A stretch of DNA of 64,000 nt from Chlorops oryzae (Eukaryota > Arthropoda > Insecta > Diptera > Chloropidae), in assembly GCA_020466095.1 (NCBI GenBank), contig CM035806.1:126908393-126972392 (forward strand), in the 5' to 3' direction. This document shows positions 36,245-46,187 of the stretch, one piece after another (position 1 is the stretch's first letter; each line of letters starts with the position of its first letter). The notes under the pieces are model-generated. The model worked only from the letters and a program-made list of their open reading frames with translations, made no database searches and was not told where the DNA came from. The translations under genes and the position numbers were made by a program.

Positions 36245-36871
36245 CTACCTACTGATCAAATCTTCCACCTTAAAAGAGAGTGTCAGATCGATAACTTCCT
36301 GCCTTCTGGCAGTCACAAATGTAGGACGTGCGCCTACATTTTGTATAGACAAGCCTGAAGACAGGATGTACTCAAACAGCTTTATACCCCTACCATTGCA
36401 CTTGCTACTAACCCAAATAGTATGTTGGGCATTAGCGTCGCAGCACAATACTAGAGGCAGATTTACTCTACTACAGTAGCTTGTAAGCTCATCTACTTCC
36501 CTCGTCGGCGGGGGTAGTATTGAGTCAAACGGTAGATAGGCGGAGGCAATGACGATGTGCTTCCACCCATCAGCGCTCTTGTAGCTTATCCTCGCAGCGA
36601 TCAGATGCTGCCCACTAAACTGAGCCAATCTGTTCACCGTAAGGTCACCAGACACTATAAGACAAACTCTCGGACGGACCGAGCGTTCATCATATAGTAT
36701 CGTAGTGCCACACACCCCGCCCAAGCCACAGATACGCTGTTTGTGTATCCATGGCTCCTGCACGGCAATGATGTGTGGAGATGTATGCAGCAAGGAAATT
36801 CGCCTACCTAGGAGGCAGGAGGCGGCTTTTGAGTGCTGCAAGTTGATCTGTGTTACTATCACATTCTTCAT
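36245..36871 (-). pseudogene. LOA-like ORF2, apurinic endonuclease domain only
   Basis: 208 codons starting MKNVIVTQINLQHSKAAS. The frame carries the APE-type endonuclease of non-LTR retrotransposons: QINLQHSK at the start, VQEPWI (catalytic Glu), ASAYLPF, LCCDANAQHTIW and FVTARRQEVIDLTL. The nuclease nicks target DNA to prime reverse transcription. It ends at a stop near 36245 a few codons before the point where the element is lost; no reverse transcriptase follows. Confidence 0.85.
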
Positions 36872-38256
36872 CCTAAGAATGGATAATAATACATTAACGT
36901 CTCAATCTGCTCATTTGGAGTCAATATGGATTTTCACCCATCCAAAGAACAGATTGAGACGTAGGTTGTACACAGAACCTGCGGTCTCGGCTGACTTCAG
37001 ATCCACTCCTACAACCTGAGTAAAGCCGTCCTTTCTATCACGGCCTTTACTGTGCTTAAAGGAATGAACCTTCCACCTAGCTGTGTCGAGTCCCGGGTTC
37101 TGTGCTTTGAGGCTGTCGAGCACATCCTTCACATTCCAGTTGATGCCTGGGATCCAAAGGATCGCTCGCAAAAGCTTGGGTTCACCATCTTCCCGATAAA
37201 CCGAAAAGATGGTTCCTCCAAGCGGCGGGATATTAGTGACCGCGGACACAATCCAGTCAAAATTGGCCTGAGAGGCGCAACGGATCTTGAAGATACCGTC
37301 GCACTCCTCATAACCCCTTGAATTGGCACTTGTGACGCCTTCCCTAATTAATCGACGCAGGTGTTGCGTGCAATGAGTTACCTCTGCCGCACTCATACGT
37401 CGGTCTTCTCCCTTCTTGCCAATGATTACAACCGGTAGTGCTCTGGATGCAGCCTCAGAATATGAAGCCGCCACAGATCCACTGGTCGCGCTCATTGGCT
37501 TTTCTGCCTTCCTTGGAGCTCCCGAGACAGAGGTGGCAGACCCTCCTTCTTTTGAAGGTATGAGAATGCCTCCAGTGCCCGAGTGCCGCAGGGGCGTAGA
37601 AACAGATGCAACCGGGGAGGGCTGCACTCTCATCCTCTTGCCAGTGGGCTTAGAGGATGTTGAGGGCAGTGCCTTCCCGTCTGATCCGGCCTCGGCTGAA
37701 GATGATACTTCAGTCCGAGGTCTTTTGCCAGCCGCGTCGGTGGGAGTAGTATCACCGGGAGAGATATCTTTGGCTTTTGTGTCCTCTTTATACCTCTCCA
37801 AAGCGATCCTTCTCCTTTTACGCTTTGCCTGGCTTTTGGTAAGCTTAACTCCGCTAACTTCACTGCAGGAAGCCCGTTCAGTTGCCGAAGCCTCTTCCCG
37901 AGTCAAGTCCTGCGCTTCAGTTGGTGGAACGACTGAGGTGACTTCAGGTAGGACAGGCGCCGGTGGCTTAGGCAGCAAACTGCCACTATCCACCTGCATC
38001 CTGTTTTTCTGCCGTCGCCTCCTCTGCTTACATTTGGTCGCGCAGGGCGCTCGTTCAGCAGATTTCTCTACTTCCTGAGACCTTCCCTGCTCAACCGAGA
38101 TGGCCACTTGAGGAGAGTGTGGCAAGGATCCCACTGGTTCTTCGCCTCCTCAAGAGCCCTCTCCCTCTCCAAAAGATCCCTAAGGGAATCATTAGAGCCT
38201 TCCGGCTCACCCACATCAATAGTTTGGGCCCCCAGAATCCGTGCCCAAGTCGCCTT

Positions 38257-39516
38257 ATGCCCCTCGTCCACTACGCTATCAACGCACGTATACGTTCCTC
38301 AACTTGTTCAACGCTAGTGTACGAGGCATTCAATTTTAATCAACCAACGAAAAAAGCGCGTTGCGCAACCGTTCTTAAACGAGTGCCCCATCAAGTGTAC
38401 GAGGCTCAAGTTGCGATGCGAACAACGTTGAAGCACGAGTTGAACATTAATGTGCTGCACATTATCTCATCAACGCGTTCCTCAATTTCGTTTGGCAAAT
38501 TTTGCGTGATAGTGAATTGCGTTGAGCGATTTCAAGTGTGTGTGCGGTTAGTTCCGCGAATTTATTCATGCGTTGAGAAATTTATGACAGCATGACCAGC
38601 GCTGCCGTGGCCAATTTTTATTTGTAGCCATAATCGAGAAATGTAAAAAAATACCCAAAACCTTTTTTTTTTTATATAATTAACAAAATATTATAATTAA
38701 CAAAATATTGGTACCTAAGTTTGTTACACTTTTTGTAGTTTATTCTTTAAGCGCCAATATTACCAAACATATATAAATAAGTTTCAATTTATAAATAACT
38801 TGAATAGTGAAACTACAAGTAGATTTTTATTTAAAAAAATTTTTAAATATGCTTGGTTATTAGGGACATTTTCGCCAATTCAAAAAAAAAAGTTTCCATA
38901 TGAGAAAACAAATTTTGGATTTTTTGTAAACTAGAATTATTAAAGCGGCAGCTACTTTTCTCTTCCGTTCGGTCGAAATCATTTTTAACAGACACGCACT
39001 CTAATATCTCAAGTAAAACTGATTTAATTTTTTGACGTTTCACTATTTACAGCTGTTAGCAGCACAGTATGTTTATTGAGTTTTTAAACGCTTAATGCTT
39101 CGTCTTGTGTACGAGGCTATCAACGCGTGCGTCAACACAGTGCTTGAAATGCGTGCAACTCAAGTTTACACACTATTTTTGGCCGAATTTGTTAAACGTG
39201 ATCAACTAGGTGTACGAGATCTTTCAACAATTGATGAAGTTCATCAACTAGGTGTACGAGGTCTTTCAACAATTGATGAAGTTCATCAACTAGGTGTACG
39301 AGGTCTTTCAACAATTGATGAAGTTCATCAACTAGGTGTACGAGGATCGCAACGCGTTCAACGCATCGCAGTTCAATCTTGTATAAGAACGCGTTGATCA
39401 ATCTGAAACGCCACCAGATGCGCACATGTGTACGAGGGCATAAATTAAGCGATTTAATTTAGGAACTCGTTGAAAAGTTGCTTGCGTGCGTTGATGTCAT
39501 AGTGTACGAGAGGCAT
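38257..39516. mobile_element. 1.26-kb inverted-repeat element inserted in LOA ORF1
   Basis: The two ends are imperfect inverted repeats: ATGCCCCTCGTCCACTACG at the left and, reversed, ATGCCTCTCGTACACTATG at the right, both running on to ATCAACGCACG. The terminal word CTCGTACAC (as GTGTACGAG) recurs inside at about 38312, 38397, 39106, 39211, 39252, 39294, 39336 and 39428. The centre is AT-rich. It separates the ORF1 start from its continuation. No clear target duplication was found, and no transposase is encoded. Superfamily unknown. Confidence 0.65.
39200..39345 (+). repeat. 42-bp tandem repeat, three and a half copies
   Basis: Unit reads CATCAACTAGGTGTACGAGG then TCTTTCAACAATTGATGAAGTT. 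Each unit contains one copy of the GTGTACGAG terminal motif of the surrounding element, so it is an internal expansion of that element. Open frames across it are periodic artefacts. Confidence 0.92.
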
Positions 39517-39780
39517 TAGCGGTTGCATTTGCACTGTCATGCGTACCACCTGGGGTAGTATTATCATTACGTTGTGCCATTGATGAAGTGGTTTTTGTTC
39601 AACTGAACTCTAGGAAGGAGACCCTTACAGTTTTACATCGTCCGGGTCAGACGAGACTGGTTTTTTAAGGAGGTTGTTACTCCTCCATCACTCCCTCTTT
39701 GGCTGGCTTGTGACAGTCAGAGCTTGGCTTTCCTCCATAAGAGGACCCAAGTTGGCAAGGTTTATGAATTTAGTTAGAAT

Positions 39781-40011
39781 TTAGTTGTAGGCAGCCACAA
39801 GTGTTATCCAGCAATCTGAGCAAACTTTTAAATGCCCACAAGGGTACATTGTGACTTCGCTGGTTTTGTCGAGGCACACACAACAAGGCTGTAGTCTTAA
39901 GACATCACGATTGGATTGACTTGAAGATAGCATTGTATTTTCTTCTTCATCTTCATAGAAATCACAATTGTCGTTTTCAAATCTGTAATCGTCGACACAT
40001 GAAAAATCGTA
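39781..40011 (-). pseudogene. RING-finger (C3HC4) coding fragment
   Basis: A 76-codon open minus-strand frame without an early ATG contains CCVCLDKTSEVTMYPCGH followed by LKVCSDCW, that is the first six zinc ligands of a C3HC4 RING finger (C-x2-C, C-x-H, C-x2-C) of the type found in IAP-like and MDM2-like E3 ligases. An acidic stretch (FYEDEEE) precedes it. The final CP.C pair is absent before the TAA at 39781, so either the last exon is missing or the gene is truncated. It could be a captured exon, a viral or Maverick cargo gene relic, or part of a host gene. Motif is visible; origin is unknown. Confidence 0.55.
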
Positions 40012-40079
40012 TTAGATGTATTAGATGAGTATTAGATGTGTAGAAACGTTCGATGCGCCGTTTTATGCGCTGGAATATA

Positions 40080-40290
40080 AGCTTTACAACTGTGTATTAT
40101 TTTGATTTTTCGATTAAAAAATAGCGGTGTTATAGCGAAAAAACCAATGACATAAAAATATTTTTCGAAAAAACGGGTTTTCTCAAATAACGGGAAAACT
40201 GTCCGATAGAAATTTTTTTTTGCCATTTTCGGAATCTGCGGAAAAATTCACTATAGAATTCAGATCTTTGGTTCTTGGAGCATTTCGGTG
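40080..40290 (+). repeat. Interspersed repeat, related to 29815-29995
   Basis: Longer copy of the repeat described at 29815, sharing GTGTATTATT, AACTGTCCGATAGAAA and CTTTGGTTCTTGGAGCAT. An additional 40 bp (TTTTGCCATTTTCGGAATCT) is present here. Confidence 0.65.
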
Positions 40291-40332
40291 TAAACTAGTG
40301 TAATTGATAATATTTCGTCGGAATTCATTTTT

Positions 40333-40570
40333 GAAACGAAAAAATGTATTTTGACCGCGCGGTCTTAATTCATTTGGCGAATGAAATAAGGCCGCAGCGA
40401 AAAAATGTATTTTGACCGCGCGGTCTTAATTCATTTTGCGAATGAAATAAGGCCGCAACGAAAAAATGAATTTTGACCGCTATGAAAATTGGATTTTTTT
40501 ATCGCGGTCATATTTCAATCGCAAAATGAATTTAGGCCGCGACCAAAAACTTATCGCGGGCTTAATTCAC
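40333..40570 (+). repeat. About 61-bp tandem repeat with GACCGCGCGGTC palindrome
   Basis: Two full units and further degenerate ones of AAAAAATGTATTTTGACCGC, GCGGTCTTAATTCATTTTGC, GAATGAAATAAGGCCGCAACG. Each full unit contains the 12-bp palindrome GACCGCGCGGTC. No coding potential. Confidence 0.85.
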
Positions 40571-40772
40571 GCGGCCAAAATTCCATCCACCATAACTGAC
40601 CTGCTAAATAGAGAGAGACGAATTTCCTCATATATACTACTGGTTTCGTTTATTTTCTATGATTAAGTGGTTTTAAAATCCCTCCCATACACTGCTTACA
40701 GGTAGACTACGTTTCTTGTTTAGAAGTTGTGTGGTAAAGCTGGAGTGTTCTTTTTTACACAGATTAGCGCTT

Positions 40773-40872
40773 NNNNNNNNNNNNNNNNNNNNNNNNNNNN
40801 NNNNNNNNNNNNNNNNNNNNNNNNNNNNNNNNNNNNNNNNNNNNNNNNNNNNNNNNNNNNNNNNNNNNNNNN
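40773..40872. other. 100-N assembly gap
   Basis: Exactly 100 N, the usual placeholder for a gap of unknown size. The sequence on the right is the inner part of a MITE whose other half is missing. Confidence 1.
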
Positions 40873-40989
40873 GTTTCCTTACTGTAAAATGTTTTGCATT
40901 CGGCTTCGGCCTTCGGTCTTCGGCCGAAGTCTTCAACTCTGCCGATTGTTCGGCTTCGGCTTCGGCTAAAAATCCACCTTCGGTCGGAC
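40873..40989 (-). mobile_element. CCGAAGCC-rich MITE, half copy at gap
   Basis: Reverse complement of 61165-61281, ending in GGTCGGAC. Rich in CGGCTTCGGC words. The other half lies in or beyond the gap. Confidence 0.75.
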
Positions 40990-41058
40990 ACTACTTATTA
41001 GTGAAAACGAAAGTCTTAATTTTCATTTTTCGTCCGAAAAAAACACTGCGATTTTGAG

Positions 41059-41337
41059 ATGTTTAAAGCACCAAAAAACTTTATTACATATGTCCGTTCC
41101 CTTGAGCAAAAGTTCCTAGAGCTTTTTGATCACAACTGCCACAGGAAAAATCTGAGCCAATTTTTTTTTCACCAACTGGTGACCGTAGATCCCTACAAAT
41201 GCTGCGAAAAAAACGATCCCCAAAAATTTTTAGCTTTTGTAATACGGGTTAGAATATTGTGGGTTATTAGGTTTTATAACAGAAAATTTAAACACTGTAA
41301 ATTTAATGACAAAATTCTTAAAATTAAACATTTATAA
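41059..41337 (+). pseudogene. Unrecognised 92-codon frame, perhaps transposase C-terminus
   Basis: Reads MFKAPKNFITYVRSLEQKF, HNCHRKNLSQFF, and FVIRVRILWVIRFYNRKFK. The last motif resembles the C-terminal VR.RI...IR..NR pattern of THAP/P-like transposases, but I cannot be sure. It sits in front of repeat family X and is not contiguous with the P-like copy at 43441. Confidence 0.3.
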
Positions 41338-41708
41338 TCAAATATATATTTTTTTCAGGAAGAAGTACCTGTTTTACTGCATGTGATTTGTTAATTGTTA
41401 TATTTTTTTTTATTTAAGTTTTGCTTTACATTCAATGTGATATTTTTATTTTAAAATTTTTTTTTGCGTAGTAACTGCGAATATTGCAGTATTTTAGTTT
41501 TGCATGTTTTTATATTTAAAACACCTAGTTTTTAAGTATTGGTGGATATAGGCCTACTGGGGAACCAACCACCTTAAAAAACGGTCAACGCGCCATTTGC
41601 ATACCTCTTGGGTGGCGTGGAAATGCAAATTTTTGAATAAAGACATTTTAATAAAATTTAAATCTTGTGTGCTTTAAAAAAGTGTAAGCAGTAAGTATGA
41701 AAGAAAAG

Positions 41709-42147
41709 CGGATTGCTTTCATCCTGAAAGCTGGGGAGCACTTCAATGCAATAATAATTTTCATTTTTAATTGAACATCGCCTCGAAAATCGTTGTAAGC
41801 GACAAATTTTTTGAACCTAGTTTTCGAACTTTCACTTTCAAAAATATTTCGGCCCTTTTAGCCATTATAAAAAATGTTCCAATTTGGTTAATGCTTGGAC
41901 ATTTCTCAACACTTTCCGACTTTAAAGAAGTGAAATGACTTAGCACCGACTGACTGGACAAAGTTTCAAACATGTGAAATTTTTCGCTTATAACGTTTTT
42001 CAAGGTGATGCTTCAATTTCCTTCTATTCTTCCGTCAGTATGGAGACCTTATCCAATTCGAAATTCTCCAGTTCAGCTAAAAATTCCAAGTTTTCCTGTT
42101 GGAAGAATTCCATGAAATATATTATTCGACTGCATTTCAAACACTTA
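41709..42147 (+). repeat. Repeat family X, copy 1 (interrupted by mariner)
   Basis: From GCGGATTGCTTTCATCCTGA to the mariner at 42148 the sequence matches 46188-47484 once the HINE insertion there is removed. Both copies hold a 78-codon minus-strand frame (MKNVISEKFHMFETL) that differs at only a few residues, plus upstream frames such as MEFFQQENLEFLAELENF that are broken in both. It may be a decayed gene fragment carried by a repeat. Function unknown. Confidence 0.65.
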
Positions 42148-43440
42148 ACAGGTTGGCTGATAAGTCCCTGGTCTAACAAAGAAAAACACATTTTTTTGTC
42201 AAAATTCGTTTTTATTATTCAACCTAGTTCCCTTCAAGAGCGATACAACGATTATAACGACCTTCCAATTTTTTGATACCATTTTGGTAGTACTCCTTCG
42301 GTTTTGCCTCAAAATAGGCCTCAGTTTCGGCGATCACCTCTTCATTGCAGCCAAATTTTTTCCCTGCGAGCATCCTTTTGAGATCTGAGAACAAGAAAAA
42401 GTCGCTGGGGGCCAGATCTGGAAAATACGGTGGGAGGGGAAGCAATTCGAAGCCTAATTCATGAATTTTTGCCATCGTTCTCAATGACTTGTGGCACGGT
42501 GCGTTGTCTTGGTGGAACAACACTTTTTTCTTCTTCATATGGGGCCGTTTTGCCGCGATTTCGACCTTCAAACGCTCCAATAACGACATATAATAGTCAC
42601 TGTTGATGGTTTTTCCCTTCTCAAGATAATCGATCAAAATTATTCCATGCCCATCCCAAAAAACAGAGGTCATTACTTTGCCAGCGGACTTTTGAGTCTT
42701 TCCACGCTTCGGAGACGGTTCACCGATCGCTGTCCACTCAGCCGACTGTCGATTGGACTCAGGAGTGTAGTGATAGAGCCATGTTTCATCCATTGTCACA
42801 TATCGACGCAAAAAGTCGGGTGTATTGCGAGTTAACAGCTGCAAACACCGCTCAGAATCATCAACACGTTGTTGTTTTTGGTCAAATGTGAGCTCGCGCG
42901 GAACCCATTTTGCACAGAGCTTTTTCATATCCAAATATTGATGAATGATATGACCAACACGTTCCTTTGATATCTTTAAGGCCTCTGCTATCTCGATCAA
43001 CTTCATTTTACGGTCATTCAAAATCATTTTGTGAATTTTTTTGATGTTTTCGTCGGTAACCACCTCTTTCGGGCGTCCACTGCGTTCACCGTCCTCCGTG
43101 CTCATTTCACCACGCTTGAATTTTGCATACCAATCAATTATTGTTGATTTTCCTGGGGCAGAGTCCGGAAACTCATTATCAAGCCAAGTTTTTGCTTCCA
43201 CTGTATTTTTTCCCTTCAGAAAACAGTATTTTATCAAAACACGAAATTCCTTTTTTTCCATTTTTTTCACAATAACAAAAGTTGCTTCACAAAAGACGCT
43301 CTATCTCACAAACTAATTGACTTACAGACGTCAAATTTTGACACGAATCATTTGAAGGTTGCCACTATATAAAAATAATATGCATTTAATACTAGCGACG
43401 CCATCTATGTGTCAGACCGGGGACTTATCAGTCAACCTGT
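42148..43440 (-). mobile_element. Mariner element, irritans subfamily (Himar1-like)
   Basis: 1293-bp element with inverted ends ACAGGTTGGCTGATAAGTCC and ACAGGTTGACTGATAAGTCC, flanked by TA on both sides (42146-42147, 43441-43442). The ends and the transposase belong to the irritans subfamily of mariner. The two flanks derive from different repeats (see findings). Confidence 0.95.
42224..43270 (-). CDS. Mariner transposase, Himar1-like
   Basis: A 348-codon cut-and-paste transposase, acting as a dimer on the 27-bp ends of its element and inserting at TA. The N-terminal two helix-turn-helix units (KYCFLKGKNTVEAKTWL; IAEALKISKERVGHII) and the linker WVPREL are present. The catalytic DD34D triad is intact: VTMDETW, HQDNAPCHK and DLAPSDFFLF with the second and third D. 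I expect translation from the second ATG (43261, MEKKEFRVL), the usual mariner start. A TAT to TAG change ends the protein at EGN, three residues before the usual C-terminus. No other lesion, so it may be active or very young. Confidence 0.93.
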   Translation of the reverse strand: MKKMEKKEFRVLIKYCFLKGKNTVEAKTWLDNEFPDSAPGKSTIIDWYAKFKRGEMSTEDGERSGRPKEVVTDENIKKIHKMILNDRKMKLIEIAEALKISKERVGHIIHQYLDMKKLCAKWVPRELTFDQKQQRVDDSERCLQLLTRNTPDFLRRYVTMDETWLYHYTPESNRQSAEWTAIGEPSPKRGKTQKSAGKVMTSVFWDGHGIILIDYLEKGKTINSDYYMSLLERLKVEIAAKRPHMKKKKVLFHQDNAPCHKSLRTMAKIHELGFELLPLPPYFPDLAPSDFFLFSDLKRMLAGKKFGCNEEVIAETEAYFEAKPKEYYQNGIKKLEGRYNRCIALEGN

Positions 43441-45505
43441 TATTAACTTTTATGGTGCAAAGCATAGGTGGGGAATTTTGACGACAGCCATTTGCCTATT
43501 TTTTTACTAGTGGGCCTTGTAAAAGCAATGTTTTAGAAAAATATGTACTAGAAGCTGTAGGACACCTTGAAGAAATAGGTTTAGTGCCTTGTCATTTTGT
43601 ATGTGACCAAGGCAAAAATTTTGTGGGCCTAGCTAAAAATTTAGGAGTTTCAATAGATCGTCCTTTTTTTAAAGTAGGTTCTTCAAAAATTTTCTTCTTC
43701 TTTGACGCACCACATTTACTGAAAAGTACTAGGAATTGTTTTCAGAATAGGAAAAAGCATTATAAACTTCGATTCCGCGGATGTCAGCTGGATTGACATA
43801 GTTACTTTTTTTAATATTGATTCCCAACTTGTAGTTCGTTGTGCTCCTAAGCTTAAGTTAGAACATATTAGGCCCAACAATTTTCAAAAAATGAAAGTCT
43901 GTTTAGCTAGTCAAATTTTTAGCAATACAGTAGCGGCAGGGCTAAATACTTTATATAGCTCAGGAACTTTAGAAAGCTCACAAGCTCGTACGCTTCCAAC
44001 ACAGCGTCATTTTGTTTTATTTATAAATAATATTTTTGACATTTTTAATAGTAGAGCTTCAAATTGCATGACAACTTTTAAAAAGGCGTTTTGTGGGTCC
44101 GTTGAACAGAAAGAGTTCTTGCTTAGCGCAAGACAATTACTCAATTCCATGAAGATTCATAGTGCAAATGGCTCAGATATTAAAAATACTTTTTCTTATA
44201 TAGATGGGTGGATTTTGAACATAAATAGCCTTTTACTTTTGTGGGAATATTTGAATAAGTTTGGGTTTCCATATGTTTTTACCAAAGCTGTAAATGAATC
44301 AATCATTTCAAGATTGATTCAAGAATCAATCACAGCCTGATTAGAAAAAAAAAGATTTAATTCATTTTACTTGAAAATCATGAAGATTTAAATCTGATTT
44401 AATTCTTTGATGATTGCCTCAAGATGATTTATAAATCACTTTGCTGCAATCAATTGATTTATATTTTGAATTGTCAATCATTTGATTTAAATCAAAACGG
44501 ATTTAAATCATTTGATTTAATTCAAAATGATTTCAATCATGTGATTTAAATCCAAAAAGATTTTAATCATTTGATTTAAATCAGAAAGATTTCAATCATT
44601 TGATTTAAATCCAAAAAAAATTAAATCATTTTTGAATGAAATCAGAAAGATTTCAATCATTTGATTTAAATACAAAAAAATTTAAATCCGTGTTGATTTA
44701 ATTCAAAAATGATTTAAATCACTCTATGTAAATCAAACAAGTGAGACTGATGTGGTCAGGTAAGCCCGACACTACAAACCCGAATTAGTGCACTTCATAT
44801 TTCACTAAAACTATCTGTTTAGTGGTTAAGCACTTTTTATATCTACTACCACATCAGTCTCACTTGTTTGATTTACATAGAGTGATTTAAATCATTTTTG
44901 AATTAAATCAACACTGATTTAAATTTTTTTGTATTTAAATCAAATGATTGAAATCTTTCTGATTTCATTCAAAAATGATTTAAATTTTTTTGGATTTAAA
45001 TCAAATGATTGAAATCTTTCTGATTTAAATCAAATGATTAAAATCTTTTTGGATTTAAATCACATGATTGAAATCATTTTGAATTAAATCAAATGATTTA
45101 AATCCGTTTTGATTTAAATCAAATGATTGACAATTCAAAATATAAATCAATTGATTGCAGAAAAGTGATTTATAAATCATCTTATGGCAATCATCAATGA
45201 ATTAAATCATATTTAAATCTTCATGATTTTCGATTAAAATGATTGCAATCAAAAGATAAATAAATCAAAATGATTTAAATCCGAAATGATTTAAATTTTT
45301 TACAGCTCTGGTTTTTACTAGAAAACTTAACCAGGACGGCTTTAGAGCATTTCTTTGGGGAAATTAGATCTCGGGGGGGTCAAGGGGGTAGAATAACCGC
45401 GTATTTGTTTTCGAGGCTTTTTCAAAAGCGCTGGGGTCTAAATTTATTAAATACGGTCAAACGCGGTAATTGCGAACCTTAAAAGTCTTGTGAAGACGGA
45501 CCCTT
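43441..45505 (+). pseudogene. P-element-like transposase, 5'-truncated copy with nested insertion
   Basis: Opposite-strand counterpart of 1-960, nearly identical. It begins within the catalytic core (just before MVQSIGGEF) at the mariner end and runs through CDQGKNFVG, DAPHLLKSTRNCF and SYIDGWILNINSLLLL to EHFFG and the G-rich IRSRGG motif near 45375. An extra G near 43758 and the 7-G tract break the frame, and a foldback element sits at 44283-45310. The THAP half is absent. The right side extends past the window-start copy to LFQKRWGLNLL and NCEP. Confidence 0.85.
44283..45310. mobile_element. Foldback hAT-type element inside P-like copy
   Basis: 1028 bp, arms 44283-44756 and 44848-45310, loop of 91 bp. 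Ends are CAAAGCTGTAAA and, reversed, CAGAGCTGTAAA. Target duplication is GTTTTTAC (44275-44282 and 45311-45318), and the homologous copy at the left edge of the window (about 99-114) has the empty site with one GTTTTTAC. Arms consist of GATTTAAATC-like units. No protein encoded. hAT membership is inferred from the 8-bp duplication and CARAGCTG ends. Confidence 0.92.
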
Positions 45506-46187
45506 TTTCAATACCAACCACATTAACTCCCAACAGAAGGAAAATTCGATAGGAGTATATACTGGAAGCATGTAAATTTCGACGTAGCAATATTAAAAGG
45601 GGTCTAAAAACGCTGTTGTGAATACCCATATTGATATTAAAAATCTTTTTCGGAGCTTGTGAACTTTTACAAGATTTTTTCTTATATAAATCACCAACAC
45701 CCTTCAAATTTTATGAAATCAAGTCCAATACAAGTGTGTGCTGCCTTAATGTGTGCGCCTGGAATATATAAGGATACTCCATAAGACGTATCTCAAATTT
45801 TTCGCAGACGAAATTTGCTCATTCTGTGTGCCTAAAACCAAATGTAGAAGTTTTTTTTTATAAGTTTTTTAAATATATTTTCCAATACAAAAATAAAAAC
45901 TACCTTCTTTGATGAAACTTGTGTTTCAAATTGTTTCCGACAAGTCTCTCCGTTGAAAGGTATGTTCGTGCATAATTATTTTACTGCTGAAGTCCTTCAA
46001 GCAACAGTCCGGATTGTCCGATAGTCCGGCAACGTGCCGGGCCCAAACGAGTGTTTAAGAAACGCGGAAAACTGAATTTATGAATTAATATGTGATGTGT
46101 TTAAATTCATAAAAAAACAAACTTAACCTTTTTTATCACGTTCGACGATATTCCCATTTTTTAGATATATACCATCAATAGCATCGC
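45506..46187. other. Unassigned flank of P-like copy
   Basis: Probably contains the 3' end of the P-like element; a palindromic GTCCGG/CCGGAC cluster is at 46008-46045. No gene recognised. Confidence 0.35.

Larger units (their letters stand above)
36911..39580 (-). pseudogene. LOA-like ORF1 (DUF4780-type), interrupted by insertion
   Basis: The 407-codon frame 38134-36911 is rich in Lys, Arg, Ser and Pro at the N-terminus (nuclear targeting-like KQRRRRQKNR and KRKRRR) and ends in a folded region (AEVTHCTQHLRRLIREG to GWVKIHID) that resembles the DUF4780 domain found in insect non-LTR ORF1 proteins; it would bind element RNA. Residues before it lie in another frame (38271-38068, KATWARILGAQ), so there is a frame change near 38130. 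The likely start, MAQRNDNTTPGGTHD at 39580, is separated from the rest by the element at 38257-39516. The long plus-strand frame opposite this gene is a shadow. Confidence 0.75.
36231..39770 (-). mobile_element. LOA-like non-LTR retrotransposon, 3' truncated and split
   Basis: Minus-strand element with a GC-richer composition than its surroundings. Going 5' to 3': probable 5' untranslated region (39765-39581), start of ORF1 (ATG at 39580), an inserted inverted-repeat element (38257-39516), rest of ORF1, and the endonuclease part of ORF2. Reverse transcriptase is missing: the element stops at about 36231. Non-LTR copies are normally cut at the 5' end, so loss of the 3' part points to a later deletion. 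Confidence 0.75.

Noticed and set aside
37416..38078. 220-codon plus-strand frame opposite the LOA ORF1
   Set aside because: It is the antisense shadow of a GC-rich coding region and shows no domain; the minus frame has the recognisable ORF1 features.
39095..39397. Repetitive 100-codon frame with LGVRGLSTIDEVH units
   Set aside because: Consequence of a 42-bp tandem repeat being a multiple of three; no gene context.
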